A stretch of 64,000 bases of DNA from Sphaerosporella brunnea (lineage: Eukaryota > Ascomycota > Pezizomycetes > Pezizales > Pyronemataceae). Positions within the stretch are counted from its first letter, which is position 1, and each line of letters begins with the position of its first letter. Location of the stretch: positions 62,001-126,000 of the forward strand of contig VXIS01000078.1 in assembly GCA_008704415.1 (NCBI GenBank), in the 5' to 3' direction. The notes under the pieces were generated by a model, which was given only the letters and a program-made list of their open reading frames with translations, did no database searches and had not been told where the DNA came from. A program made the position numbers and the translations under genes. Below, one piece after another: positions 24,816 through 36,600 of the stretch.

Positions 24816-24934
24816 TACCGTATTATCTCGGTAATAAGGCAATGAGGCAAAGTGACTTCGCCAAGAGGCTAAGTGACTTCACCACAGGGCGCAGTCACCT
24901 TGCCACATTGCCTTATTACCGAGTTAATACGGTA
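24816..24934. mobile_element. 119-bp palindromic MITE with ~40-bp TIRs and TA flanks
   Basis: The left arm is CCGTATTATCTCGGTAATAA followed by GGCAATGAGGCAAAGTGACT. The right arm, reverse-complemented, is CCGTATTAACTCGGTAATAA then GGCAATGTGGCAAGGTGACT, so 3 mismatches in 40. TA occurs immediately outside each end (24816-24817 and 24933-24934), typical of a Tc1/mariner target duplication. The element lies just downstream of the Cys-protease-like gene's stop. Confidence 0.85.
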
Positions 24935-25021
24935 TTGCCATCATTATCATCATGTTTCGCGCACAACAGTGTCTCCCAGTATCCTTTCAGCTCGAAAAAT
25001 TACACCAGTTGCCATCCACCG

Positions 25022-26485
25022 TCAATTATTGTATCCAAGGCAGCGCACAAATACCATCGGCCGCTCTGCTTGATGAAAAAACCCCGCAACCCCACCCGCC
25101 TCGGTCACAATCGGGGCACCGCATATTCCGTCTATTATGCCTTTTCCTGTGGTTGGCCCAACACACTCGAACACGAACTGGGGTTGCCACACGATCCTGC
25201 GCGTACCATCGACTTCATTCAGAGGATCGTCGTCAGTGCGCTCACAAATCCGGTCATATTGGCGAAGGAGAAAGACTACGCCAGTTGTCATCCCATCAAG
25301 CTCACACCATTCCGATCCGAACTCAGAATGTCGAAGCAGGCGAATGGGCACAGGAGCCTCGAAATAACGGGTGTTGGTATAACGGAAAGGATTCCAGAGT
25401 TTGGCCAACGCTATGTCTAACGCTGGCAGACGATGGGTAATCTCCCCGATGATGACTCCATCGGTATCCGGACGGTACACCTCGGTCGTTGTCGGAAATC
25501 CGTGGTCAGCCAAGGTGAGTCGCTCCAGAGATCCGTGCCGAAGGACAACACCCGAAGTAGAACTCATTGAGACCGCAGCCCGGTTTCCGGAATTGGTGAG
25601 CGGTCCAGACGACACTCGGACTCCTGGACACAGTCTTCCATCGTCATGGTCAAGGTATGATGTGTCATCTTGAATTTGTTTCTCAGGATCCGGCTGAATC
25701 GCCCTCTCTTTGCCGTAGGGAGTGTCTCTAGTTTGCCAATAGTCACGCTCAGACTGATGGTACAACGTCGGCCGGCCGGCCACAATACCCGGTAGTGAGC
25801 GCTTTTCGTACTGCCTATCCTCCTTCAATTCCACGACAATGTGCGGTCTGATAAAATTCACGGCCTTGAAATTGCACAAGGTTTTCAAGGCATCGACAAT
25901 GGCCATCATTTCTTTGACGCTGGGATTCGCGTAGGCGCCCAGAAGCGTTCCCGATTCGACAGCCGGGTCTCGCAAGCGGGGGTTCGATAAATGCACAGCA
26001 TTGGCCCACATTGGCCGAGGCGGGATATCCGTTCCTGGCTTCAAAAAATGAGTGAGCACGCAACCCACTGTCAGGGGAACGGGATCCGGCGGGGTATGAG
26101 TCTCCACGACAAGCACCGGGAAGGCGATATCAACCGCTATCGCATGATAGGTGTTCATGATCCAAGATAGTTCCTTCTCCGTAGGGTATCGAAAATCGTT
26201 CTCGCAGGGGTCCCAGAGTTCAAAAGGGGCAGAATCGTGCATGTGACGGGCGCCGTTGAACGTTATAGTTCGGGGAGCCGACTTTCCAGATGTATCGCCA
26301 TCGATTCGACGTGGGGGCAACTCGAAATTAATATACGGGTCCTGCTTCCTGAGTGTCTTCACCGCCGAATACCGCTCGCCCTTCACCCTCCTCGCCGTAA
26401 ACTGCATTTGAGGTACCGCCGAGGGAACTTGACCTGACCCGCAACCACGGTCAGCAAATGAGCGAAGATTGGATTGTTGAAGCAT
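25022..26485 (-). CDS. Fungal chymotrypsin-fold protein with Cys at the nucleophile position
   Basis: Open frame of 487 aa from an ATG at 26485. The C-terminal ~200 residues look like a trypsin-like fold: VSMSSTSGVVLRHG, then His in LTLADHGFP (H328), Asp in LPALDIALAKL (D357) and IDGICGAPIV (C455) where serine proteases have GDSGGP. Spacing H-D-C is 29 and 98 residues. The region following, GGVAGFFH, is typical of fungal hypothetical proteins I remember with VDGVCG-type motifs. The N-terminal half is not recognised. A better 5' structure may use a donor after CCAGCGA (about 26491) and acceptor GGGTCAG, adding an exon up to about 26605 (LYDMYPAS joined to QVPSAVPQM). No ATG is seen in that exon's frame, so the start is unresolved. 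Activity is inferred, not shown. Confidence 0.65.
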   Translation of the reverse strand: MLQQSNLRSFADRGCGSGQVPSAVPQMQFTARRVKGERYSAVKTLRKQDPYINFELPPRRIDGDTSGKSAPRTITFNGARHMHDSAPFELWDPCENDFRYPTEKELSWIMNTYHAIAVDIAFPVLVVETHTPPDPVPLTVGCVLTHFLKPGTDIPPRPMWANAVHLSNPRLRDPAVESGTLLGAYANPSVKEMMAIVDALKTLCNFKAVNFIRPHIVVELKEDRQYEKRSLPGIVAGRPTLYHQSERDYWQTRDTPYGKERAIQPDPEKQIQDDTSYLDHDDGRLCPGVRVSSGPLTNSGNRAAVSMSSTSGVVLRHGSLERLTLADHGFPTTTEVYRPDTDGVIIGEITHRLPALDIALAKLWNPFRYTNTRYFEAPVPIRLLRHSEFGSEWCELDGMTTGVVFLLRQYDRICERTDDDPLNEVDGTRRIVWQPQFVFECVGPTTGKGIIDGICGAPIVTEAGGVAGFFHQAERPMVFVRCLGYNN

Positions 26486-26899
26486 TTACTCGCTGGATAC
26501 ATGTCGTAGAGGGGGGCTCTCTGGTTTCTGGGGAATGCGATCTGTCCAATAGAGGACCGAAAAGCGTTGGTGTCCGAGGGCACGTAGATAAGCTCTGGTT
26601 GAAGAAAGGCAGAGGACTGAGTGACGTCACGGCTTAAGTAACTTGCCGCTAAAGCAGATTTGGTAAGGCATCAGCCGCGTTACAACCTCATCACCTCATG
26701 ATTTATTTATTTATTTATTTATTCATCATGACGGCAGTGAACCTACATACCTAGGTAGGTAATGGTTATGGCCCGCGTGAGAAAACAGAAACAAAAGGGA
26801 GAAAAACGCGCAAAAAAAAAAAAAAAAACAACGTCTAACGAGCAAGGAAAAACAAAGCTGTGAAAAAGAAACACTCACCTGGCAAACAACTTCTCAATT
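26486..26899. other. Intergenic with (TTTA)n microsatellite and A-run
   Basis: Contains TTTATTTATTTATTTATTTA near 26700 and an 18-base A run near 26815. It probably also contains the missing first exon and promoter of the protease-like gene. Confidence 0.5.
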
Positions 26900-27450
26900 T
26901 TAGAAACAACGAGCCCGAGGCCCTCGTCAAACTATAGCGAAGGGAGCCGATCTAGAAGCACAGGATGCTGAAGTTCGGACGCCTATTGCGCTTGCTGTTC
27001 GGCGGGAACTCGAGGCTATCGTCAGACTATTACTGGACAAGAGAGCCAACTTTAGAAACACCTGACACAAAAGGTCTAACGCTCCTTTGGCATGCTCTCC
27101 TCGGTAAGCGCCATGTTATCGTCGCATTATTGCTGAACACCGGAGCCGATCCAGAAGTAAAGACTGCGGAAGGCGTGACAACTCGTCTTTAATATACGCT
27201 CTCAACCAGAAAAAACGAGGATCTAGTCAGGTTTTTGCTCGAGCAGGGTGCCCATCTAGAAGCACAGGACGCCCAAGGTCGGACGCCTATTGCGCTTGCG
27301 GTCAGTCTGAATCTCGAGCCTACCGATCGTCAGACTATTGCTGGTGAAAGAAGCCAAACTGCAAACGCCCAACAGGGACGGATTTACCCCTCTTGCACAG
27401 TGCACACGCTGTCTACGAACACCGAGGGTATCGTCAGAGACAAATAGGGA
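26900..27450 (+). pseudogene. Decayed ankyrin-repeat gene fragment
   Basis: Ankyrin units are readable but in different frames: GADLEAQDAEVRTPIALAV ... EAIVRLLLDKRAN at 26943-27055; LTLLWHALLGKRHVIVALLL ... NTGADPEVKTAEG at 27083-27175; VRFLLEQGAHLEAQDAQGRTP (first 20 residues coded from about 27227) ending in PIALAV; and KLQTPNRDGFTPLAQ near 27355-27400. Stops and frameshifts separate the units (for example TAG after KL near 26935 and TAA at 27190). No start, no single frame over 75 codons. Possibly the remains of an ankyrin or NLR-like protein. The 27.45-27.88 kb stretch after it is unrecognised. Confidence 0.8.
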
Positions 27451-27879
27451 GGTTTTGCAAAAAAGTCCGATCGGGTTGCGGATGGGCCCCATACATCTGT
27501 GTGGCGTGTAACCCGAACGAAGTATTTGCACTGAGAGTAGGCCAGGAAGGAGTTCGAAAACGTTCTCGAAAGGCCATAACCCTCCAGGATACCGTCTGCT
27601 GGAGGTATTCGGCCTTCTATAGAACGGCAGGAAGTCTTCCCTTGCAGAGGTGGCGATCAATTTTCTAATGCCAGTGAATTTCCTTCCGGGGAACCTCAAC
27701 TACATCGGACTTCAATTGAATGTTTTGAAATCACGATATATGTCGGGATCAATAAATTTGATATTGGGGACTGAAAAAATAAATAACGAGTAGAATACAT
27801 ATAACAAAAACATGTCCCTAATAACTATTCTTCAAAAAGGAAATCGGTATAACTAAACTGCAAGCGCCTCTTTGTCTAT
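27451..27879. other. Intergenic, nothing recognised
   Basis: 430 bp between the ankyrin debris and the Pgc1-like stop. Short open frames match no known family. Confidence 0.45.
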
Positions 27880-29166
27880 CTACGTCGAATCCCCTTTCTC
27901 AACAACGGTATTTATAGCGAGTCTGGAGCTCCCATACTTCCATTTAAAATATACCGACAAAAAAACCGCAACGATGTTCCAGACCACAACGTGAGCCCAA
28001 TTAGATAACGTGGCCGGGGGTGCGTGCAGCCATGTCTGAGTATAACCCTCGCACAGCCTGTAAGGTGAAGCAAGATTAGCTTTTGAGCAGCCCTATGTAT
28101 CAGATGTTGTCTGGTGTAACATACTTGAGGAACTTCACGGGATCGTCGGTGCACACGCCGTCTATATATTCGTTGGCTATTGCCCATTTCATTCCAGCGT
28201 CGTTGTTGATGTTCCAAACGAACACACTTCTACCTGCGTCTTTTAGTTCTTCGAGAAAGGCTTTTCCAGCAGCGGTTTGCATGACTGGCCAGAACATGTT
28301 AACGCCGACGTCTTGGTGGTCCAGGAACTGCTGAGCATAGGGGATGGAGTAGCCGATGTGCTATATCTATCAGCAGAGCTCTATGGCGATCAACATTGTG
28401 CAAAAATCAAACTCACCACAATTGGAAACCCGGGGAGATATTTCTCGCACAGCTTGCACACTCACAGTTAGCCCACAGCCTGTGCCACATGTATCCTCTC
28501 ACTCACCGGTAAATACTTAAGCGTCCAACACCCGAGGACAATTCTCCCTCCCCAATATTCGGTACCTTCATGCACTTTGCTTATCGTCTCCGCCGTCAAT
28601 CGCATGATATCATCCGCAGGGGAATCAATCTTGATATCCAACAGCAACCACACCCCCTTAGCCTCCAGTTCGGAGGTAGCCAAATATTCCACCACCTCTC
28701 TCAGGGTGGGCATGGGCTGTCCGGGCTCCTTCAGCGTCCGCAAAGTTTTGATTTCCTCCCAATCGCAGTCAATAATCTTCCTATCGACGCCAAAACAACG
28801 TTTCAGCGTAGCATCGTGCGAAATCACGACTACGCCGTCGCGCGTAAGGTGCAGATCCGTCTCAATGGCGTGGGCGCCGGCTTCTACGGCGCCCTTGAAC
28901 GACAGCATTGTGTTTTCGGGGTATATAGCTTTGTAGCCACGATGTGCTATAGCCTGTGTTTTCTTTGCGCGCATTCGCCGAGCGGCCATAGTAGCTAAAA
29001 AACAATAAAAATCGGAGAATCAGTGACTGTGCATGGCCGTAAGTGCTAATATGGTAGTTTTGTGGCCAAACCTACCGGCGGAGAATTTGAGGAGCGGCTC
29101 ATCCTCGTCTGGGTCTTCTGATGTGGGCCCCACGCCAGAGGACATCTTTTCCGACAGCTCGGACAT
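27880..29166 (-). CDS. Glycerophosphodiester phosphodiesterase, Pgc1-like, C-terminal membrane tail
   Basis: GDPD-fold enzyme; the closest remembered relative is yeast Pgc1, a phosphatidylglycerol phospholipase C controlling PG in mitochondria/lipid droplets. Five exons: 29166-29076, 28994-28507, 28452-28417, 28360-28125, 28057-27880; 342 aa. Catalytic features: AHRGYKAIYPENTMLSF (HR), AIETDLHLTRDGVVVISHD (E, D, H), LLLDIKID, and near the end VCTDDPVKFLK. The obvious stop at 28100 is avoided by a perfect GTATGT donor at 28124 and TTACAG acceptor at 28058. The last exon then encodes WAHVVVWNIVAVFLSVYF, a single hydrophobic tail helix followed by KWKYG, matching the tail anchor of Pgc1. Exon 3 is only 36 nt (LCEKYLPGFPIV). 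Confidence 0.85.
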
Positions 29167-30263
29167 GATGTTGTGGGTAGATCTGGCTTGCGGATTGTTG
29201 TGGACTTTATAGTCTGGGAAATGAGATGCGGTTCGCTCGGCGAGTTCGCTAGAAGCTGAGATGCGGAAGGCGGGAAGCTAGAGCTAGGGATCGAAGCTTA
29301 ACTAGTAGCGTGAAGACTTGGAGCTTGACACGACGAGCGCCGGATATAAAGTGGAGGGAGAAGAAAACCACGGGAAGGGAAGAAGCACCCCAGGCGTTCA
29401 CGAGCCCAAGTAATAATATCAAGGTAATCAAACGGAAACTCACAGGACAGGGACGGATCTTAAACCTGGAATGCAGAGAACATGTTTGGGAATCAGTGTT
29501 TTCAAACACCCCGGGCTCCGGTGGCGTTTCGGGGTGCTTTTACAGGTTAAATCGGGTTTCGTGATCAACGTCTATCGTGAAAACCCGTGAGAGTTCCACC
29601 TTGTGGCGCCATACGAACTTGACTGGCCAAACGAGATCTCGAGCTCCAGATCTCGAGCGCCAGATCTCGAGCTCCAGATCTCGAGCTCCAGATCTCGAGC
29701 GCCAGATCTCGAGCTCCAGATCTCGAGTGCCAGATCTCGAGCTCTCAGATCTCCGATTCGCAGAGAGCTCAGCTTCTCCCAAAAGAACGCCCCCCCCCCC
29801 CCAGCATAGTCATCCCAGATTCGAATTCGAGCGCCCTCAGATCGGCGCTGAGATACCAACACAACATCTCCTTTCTCACTGAGCAACTTCACAGATCTGA
29901 GCTCCAACAGACACCGAGAACGTCCAGGTGTATATCGAGAACTTCACCACCATTAACACGGCCACTGAAAAGTAATCATACCTAGTGGGCGTAGGTTAAA
30001 GGGCGAAAGTATCAACGAGCTTTCGAGGAAGCGTACCTTCTTGTAGATCGTGGGATCCGGAGAGCTATCGCCGAGATCTAGGCAGAGGCTCGTTGTCAAA
30101 AGGTTCGCAGGCGAGTATTTTGGGTGAGCCTATAAGAAACTCCCTCGATGTAACTTCTCGAGGCCGGCTCAATTGGGGGAGTAGATCTCGCCGAGTATTT
30201 AGCGAAGCACACTAGAACAAACAGGGTCCTCATCCCATATGTTTCACCCTCTCCCTCACCACA
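29167..30263. other. Divergent intergenic region between Pgc1-like and C2H2 genes
   Basis: 1.1 kb serving as promoter region for both genes. Contains a palindromic 14-bp minisatellite (29633-29752) and a 14-base C run at about 29790. No gene recognised. Confidence 0.55.
29633..29752. repeat. 14-bp minisatellite AGATCTCGAGCTCC, ~8-9 copies
   Basis: Units are AGATCTCGAGCTCC with variants ending GCGCC or GTGCC. Each unit contains three overlapping palindromes (AGATCT, CTCGAG, GAGCTC), so either strand can fold into serial hairpins. It sits about 500 bp from each flanking start codon. Confidence 0.9.
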
Positions 30264-31322
30264 ATGCCAACCCGCAAACGACCCGCCAGCCCCTCCTCCT
30301 CATCTCCCAAAAAGCGTCCCAAACCCCCTCCACCACCACCACACCTGCTTCTGCACCAACGCCTCAACGCCGTGCAAGAAGCACTCTCCGCGCTAAGCTC
30401 TCTGAGGCCGTCCTGTCCCATCGTCTCCTCCGCGCTCTCCAAAGTCGCCTCTTTAGGTTCCGAGCTAGAGTCGCATTTCCAGTCCCACATCACCTCGCCT
30501 CCAGGAGGGGAAAGTACCTGCCCAGCGGTGGGGTGCGGACTAAAGCTTTCGAAGACGTGTCATTTGCGACGGCATGTTAGGAATAAGGCGGCGAAGTGTA
30601 GCTTCCATGCGGAGGTGTTGAAGGAGATGAATGAGAGGAGCTGTAGGTTCTGCGGGAGGACTTTTGGGAGGAGGGAGGATGTGACGAGGCATGAGGGGCG
30701 GTGTGGTGAGTCTCCTTGTCTGCGCGGCGGGGGCGAGGAGCTGACAGATGTAGAGCAAGGCGGGTTGACGATTACCACGCCGCCGCCGGTGTCGGAGAAA
30801 AAAGTCGAGATGCAAGCCGTCGACGATGAAAAAGAAGAAGTGGAAGAAGACGATGAAGAAGAAGAAGTAGATAGCGAGCCAGATCCGGAGCCATGGTGCG
30901 CCGCACACCGGAATCTCCGCGCGCACCTGCACCACCATCGCCTCCACCACCACCACCACCACCACCACCACAACCCCGAAGCTCCCTCCCCCTCAACAGA
31001 CTCGTCAACACTCATCCTACCGCATGCAGCCTCGCCACCCGACAGCGACAACTTCCCTACCCTCGTAAACGCACTATTCACCACGCACGCGAGCAGTCTT
31101 CCACAGCGGCAGCTGAAGGCGTATCACTCGCGCATCCTGCGGAGCGAAGTTCCAATGGCGCAGCAGGTGGAGCTGGCCCGGGTGCTGAATCGGGTGCTGG
31201 AACGCGCAGAGACGCCGGCGTGGGGACGGGAGCGGCTCGTGGTGTTTATGACGCGCGAGAAGGGTGTGGATGCATGGGCGCCCGCGCTGGCGAGGGTGGT
31301 GGAGAGTATTGTGTTTCAATGA
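30264..31322 (+). CDS. C2H2 zinc-finger protein with acidic and poly-His segments
   Basis: 352 aa, one exon. The basic N-terminus (MPTRKRPASP...SPKKRPKPPPPPP) looks like a nuclear localisation signal. Two zinc-finger-like units at about residues 85-150: CPAVGCGLKLSKTCHLRRH and CRFCGRTFGRREDVTRHEGRC. The second has an extra Cys end, so it may be a variant C2HC type. An acidic Glu/Asp run (about residues 190-210) is followed by a His-rich run (HHHHHHHHH) coded by CAC repeats. The C-terminal helical region (QQVELARVLNRVLERAETP) is unassigned. Likely a nucleic-acid-binding regulator; targets unknown. Confidence 0.7.
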   Translation: MPTRKRPASPSSSSPKKRPKPPPPPPHLLLHQRLNAVQEALSALSSLRPSCPIVSSALSKVASLGSELESHFQSHITSPPGGESTCPAVGCGLKLSKTCHLRRHVRNKAAKCSFHAEVLKEMNERSCRFCGRTFGRREDVTRHEGRCGESPCLRGGGEELTDVEQGGLTITTPPPVSEKKVEMQAVDDEKEEVEEDDEEEEVDSEPDPEPWCAAHRNLRAHLHHHRLHHHHHHHHHNPEAPSPSTDSSTLILPHAASPPDSDNFPTLVNALFTTHASSLPQRQLKAYHSRILRSEVPMAQQVELARVLNRVLERAETPAWGRERLVVFMTREKGVDAWAPALARVVESIVFQ

Positions 31323-31747
31323 GGATGCGCAGTCTCTGGGCAAGGGACATCTCATCGTACAGTTATTCTATATTTCCTGGAATAGAGATTGTCACCCTAC
31401 TCTAGTTTGATATGACATGGCGGGGGAGCAACGGCGGCTACAGGCGGACTGGCAGCGGGTTACGCATATTGAGGCCCTGCTCAAATACATATCTTCGCAA
31501 CAATACAAAAAAATGTGAAACACATTGCCATCGCTTCCCGCCTTGCCCGTCCTGCCTTATCTACAGCACTTACCTCTTCGCTTGCCGCTGTCGCTCACCG
31601 TTATTGTCGTCGTGTTGATTCATAGTTTGGAAGTGCCAACAGTGCGACTGTTAAAAATATTTCAGATTTTTTTGAACTCTTGATGCATATAGAACAAGAA
31701 AAAAAAACACCTGTGGATTGCAAGGAAAAATATTGGAAATCCAGAAC
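31323..31747. other. Intergenic between convergent C2H2 and FDH genes
   Basis: 425 bp of 3' flanks; nothing recognised. Confidence 0.5.
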
Positions 31748-33654
<1,907 letters not shown>

Positions 33655-36600
33655 CTACCGTCCGCATCCGCGTCCAAGCCTCGCCAACGCCAGCAATTCC
33701 TCGAACTCATTACTCTTCCGCGCAAGGTTGTGGAAGATTCCATCCTCATTATTCAGCAAGTTTAACGGCGTGTCGAATCTAGACGCTTTGGTCAGCAAGT
33801 CCGTCGCGTCGGCATGGCGTCTTCGTACTCACTCAGCGACCTCTCCACCATTTCCTTTGTTGTCCAGCACCAAAATCCTGTCAAATTGCATGACGGTGCC
33901 TGTAGCAAAAAAACTATTAGCTTCGGAATGTTTCTTGAAGAAATCAAATAAAATGTACATACGCAAGCGGTGTGCGATCATGATGAATGATGAGTCGACA
34001 AAGTTCCCATTGCTGTTGAACAATTCCCGGATCCGCTCGTCTGTTTTCATGTCGGTAGAGCTTGTGGCCTGGACTGCAAATCAGCTTTGGCAAATCCTTG
34101 GCGGTCGGGGGTAAGCCGGGAGCGCACCTCGTCGAGAATCACCAGTTTTGACCGTCTCACAAGAGCACCTCTAGCAAAAGCGAGTAACTGACGCTGTCCT
34201 GTTGCGAATGTAAGCAAGCAGCCGGCAACTAATGTCCGAGTATGTAAGTATGCATGCGCACCTTGTGACAGGTTGGATCCCTCGCTGGTTACTGGCGTAT
34301 CCAGCGTGATGCGCTTAGTCCCCGTCGGAGTAGATGTACCCGAACTCTGGCTGTCTCCAGCTTCCGACGGATCTGCAAGACCACAGCTCTCCAGCGCTGC
34401 CTGCAGTTCAGTATCATCCGTCTCGCCGAAGGGATCTAGATTGCTTCGAATGGTCCCGCTGAACAGCACGGGGTCCTGCGGAATGATTGTGATGCGCCGC
34501 CTCAGTGCCTCGAGGTTGGTATTATTAATGTCTCTGCCATTGATCACGACAGAGCCATTGGAGATATGGGTAAACCTTAGCAGGGACAGTGCAAGCGACG
34601 ATTTTCCGGCTCCCGTCCGACCGACAACACCGATCTACCTATATTTAGCTTCATATAAAGAACAGCTCAGGAACAAAACACACCCTCTCGCGCGGCTTGA
34701 CATCGAAACTGATCTTGTGCAACACCTCCGGACCGTCTGCGGAGTACTTGACGGAGAGCTCTCGCACTTGAACATCGCCTTGGGTCGGCCAGGCGGCTGG
34801 AGGCTCCTTCTCCTTGGTAGGAGTTTCCTTGGACCAGTGTAAGCGTTCTTGATCCTGCCAGAGAATGACAGACACATACCTCCTCCGGGAGTTTGACCCA
34901 CTCGTTAACACGCTCGTAAGAGTTCATCTCAACCTCCAACTGATAGATTCGTCAGTAAACTATCTTACGCCTTTGGGAGCGGGTAAACTAACCGCATTCA
35001 AATATCTCACACCAGAAAGCACACTTCCAGAGAATGCAAGGGAGTTTGTAAGACTGAATCCGATCAATCCCGGAGAAAATCCCTTGGACACAAGAGTAAT
35101 GAAGCCAGCAGCACCACCGATCAAGGCCGTGCACCAACTGATCCGTATTCCTATCCAGCGATTCAGATTGAAGTATGCCTCGTTGCTGCAATCGTTAGCA
35201 TCTCACACTGTGAGCTCTGGAATGGGGGCGTACGGTATGCTGAAGTCGTCAATTCTCTTAATGTTTTCGTTCATGAAGCGGTCCTGGCACTGGAAGGCTC
35301 TGATAGTTACTATTCCATTGATAGCGTCCCCGAAATGCGACATCAAGGGAGATTCCCTGATTGAAAGGATGCGCTTCACACCAATTTGTGCCTTCGCATA
35401 CATCATTCCACAAGCGATTCCAAGAATCGATACCGTCACCGTGGGAACCAGGAACGCCGGAATGAGCCCTGACATTACCACGACACGCATCACAATTTCC
35501 AGGGCCTGCATGATGCATTGCAGCAGGTACGGACCCAATTTGCCGTCTATGGCCCGCACGTCGTTCGAGAGTCGATTGATTATCCGTCCAACTGGTGTTG
35601 TGTCGAAGAACCTAATCGGCGAATACAGAACCGACTTGACCAAGTTGGCATGAAGTTTTTTGGCTGCCAGCCATTGAAAGTAAAACCATGCGCCATATGT
35701 ACCGACGTCGAGGAGAGTGGTTCCAACCAGAACTGCACCATATAGACCCAGCCAAAAATCGATATTGACATGACCTGGGTGGTTGGTGTATTCGTCAGAC
35801 CAAAGAGCCACATAGTATTGATTCGCCAGCCCGCCCAGCTGGTCCGCAAGGTTGAATAGCATCAGAAGGCAGATGATCACAGCACCCCCGTAGTTGCTGA
35901 GGTATTCCCAAACCACACGCATTTCCATTCGTCCAGAACCATAAGCCTCTTCCATGACAAGCTTTCCAGTGCCCTTTCCGTTGGTCTTGCCGTTTGTGTT
36001 GCCGTTGGCTGCGCCGTTGGGGGTGGCGGATTTCGGTGGGACATCGATAATGGCCGCTGACTCCATGACCTCGGCCTTCGCATCTTGGGCATCTTGTTTG
36101 AGTATTCCAATGATGTCTGCGGGGAGTTCCTGTGGAGTGCAATCCGAAACAACACATCCATCTGCAAGCACGACGACTTTCTTTGCCGTAGTCGCAACAA
36201 GTGACAAGTGATGAGTGACCAGTACGACAGTCCGTCCAGAGAGGATGTCTCCTTTCAAGCACTTCTCAACCACAATCTTAGAGGTCCCAGCATCCAAAGC
36301 AGACAAAACATCATCCAGAATGACAGTTTGAGCGGGCGAATATACGGCTCTGGCCAGCGCAATTCTTGCCTTCTGACCACCGCTAAGAGACACACCCCTC
36401 TCTCCAATCTCTGTTTCGTCGCCCGCGTCGAACGCTTCAAAATCCGCGGCAAGGGCACAGGCCTCCACGACTTTCTGGTATCGTTGCTCACTGTATTCCG
36501 TGCCAAAGAGAATATTGTTTCGAACTGTATCACATTGCAACCAGGGAGCTTGCGCCGCAAATGCAATGCCACTCTTGCGGGGAAGATTGATTTCTCCCTT

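Larger units (their letters stand above)
23469..25021. other. Repeat-filled intergenic region
   Basis: 1.55 kb made mostly of a long TIR element with a tandem-repeat core (23845-24776) and a 119-bp MITE (24816-24934). No coding gene recognised. Confidence 0.65.

Noticed and set aside
25022..26485. Viral 3C-like protease insertion
   Set aside because: Only the triad pattern is shared; no other viral domain, fungal-type splice signals are present and the triad surroundings resemble fungal hypothetical proteins.
28100..28125. TGA at 28100-28102 as the true stop of the Pgc1-like gene
   Set aside because: A perfect donor and acceptor remove it and open an exon with the expected membrane tail.
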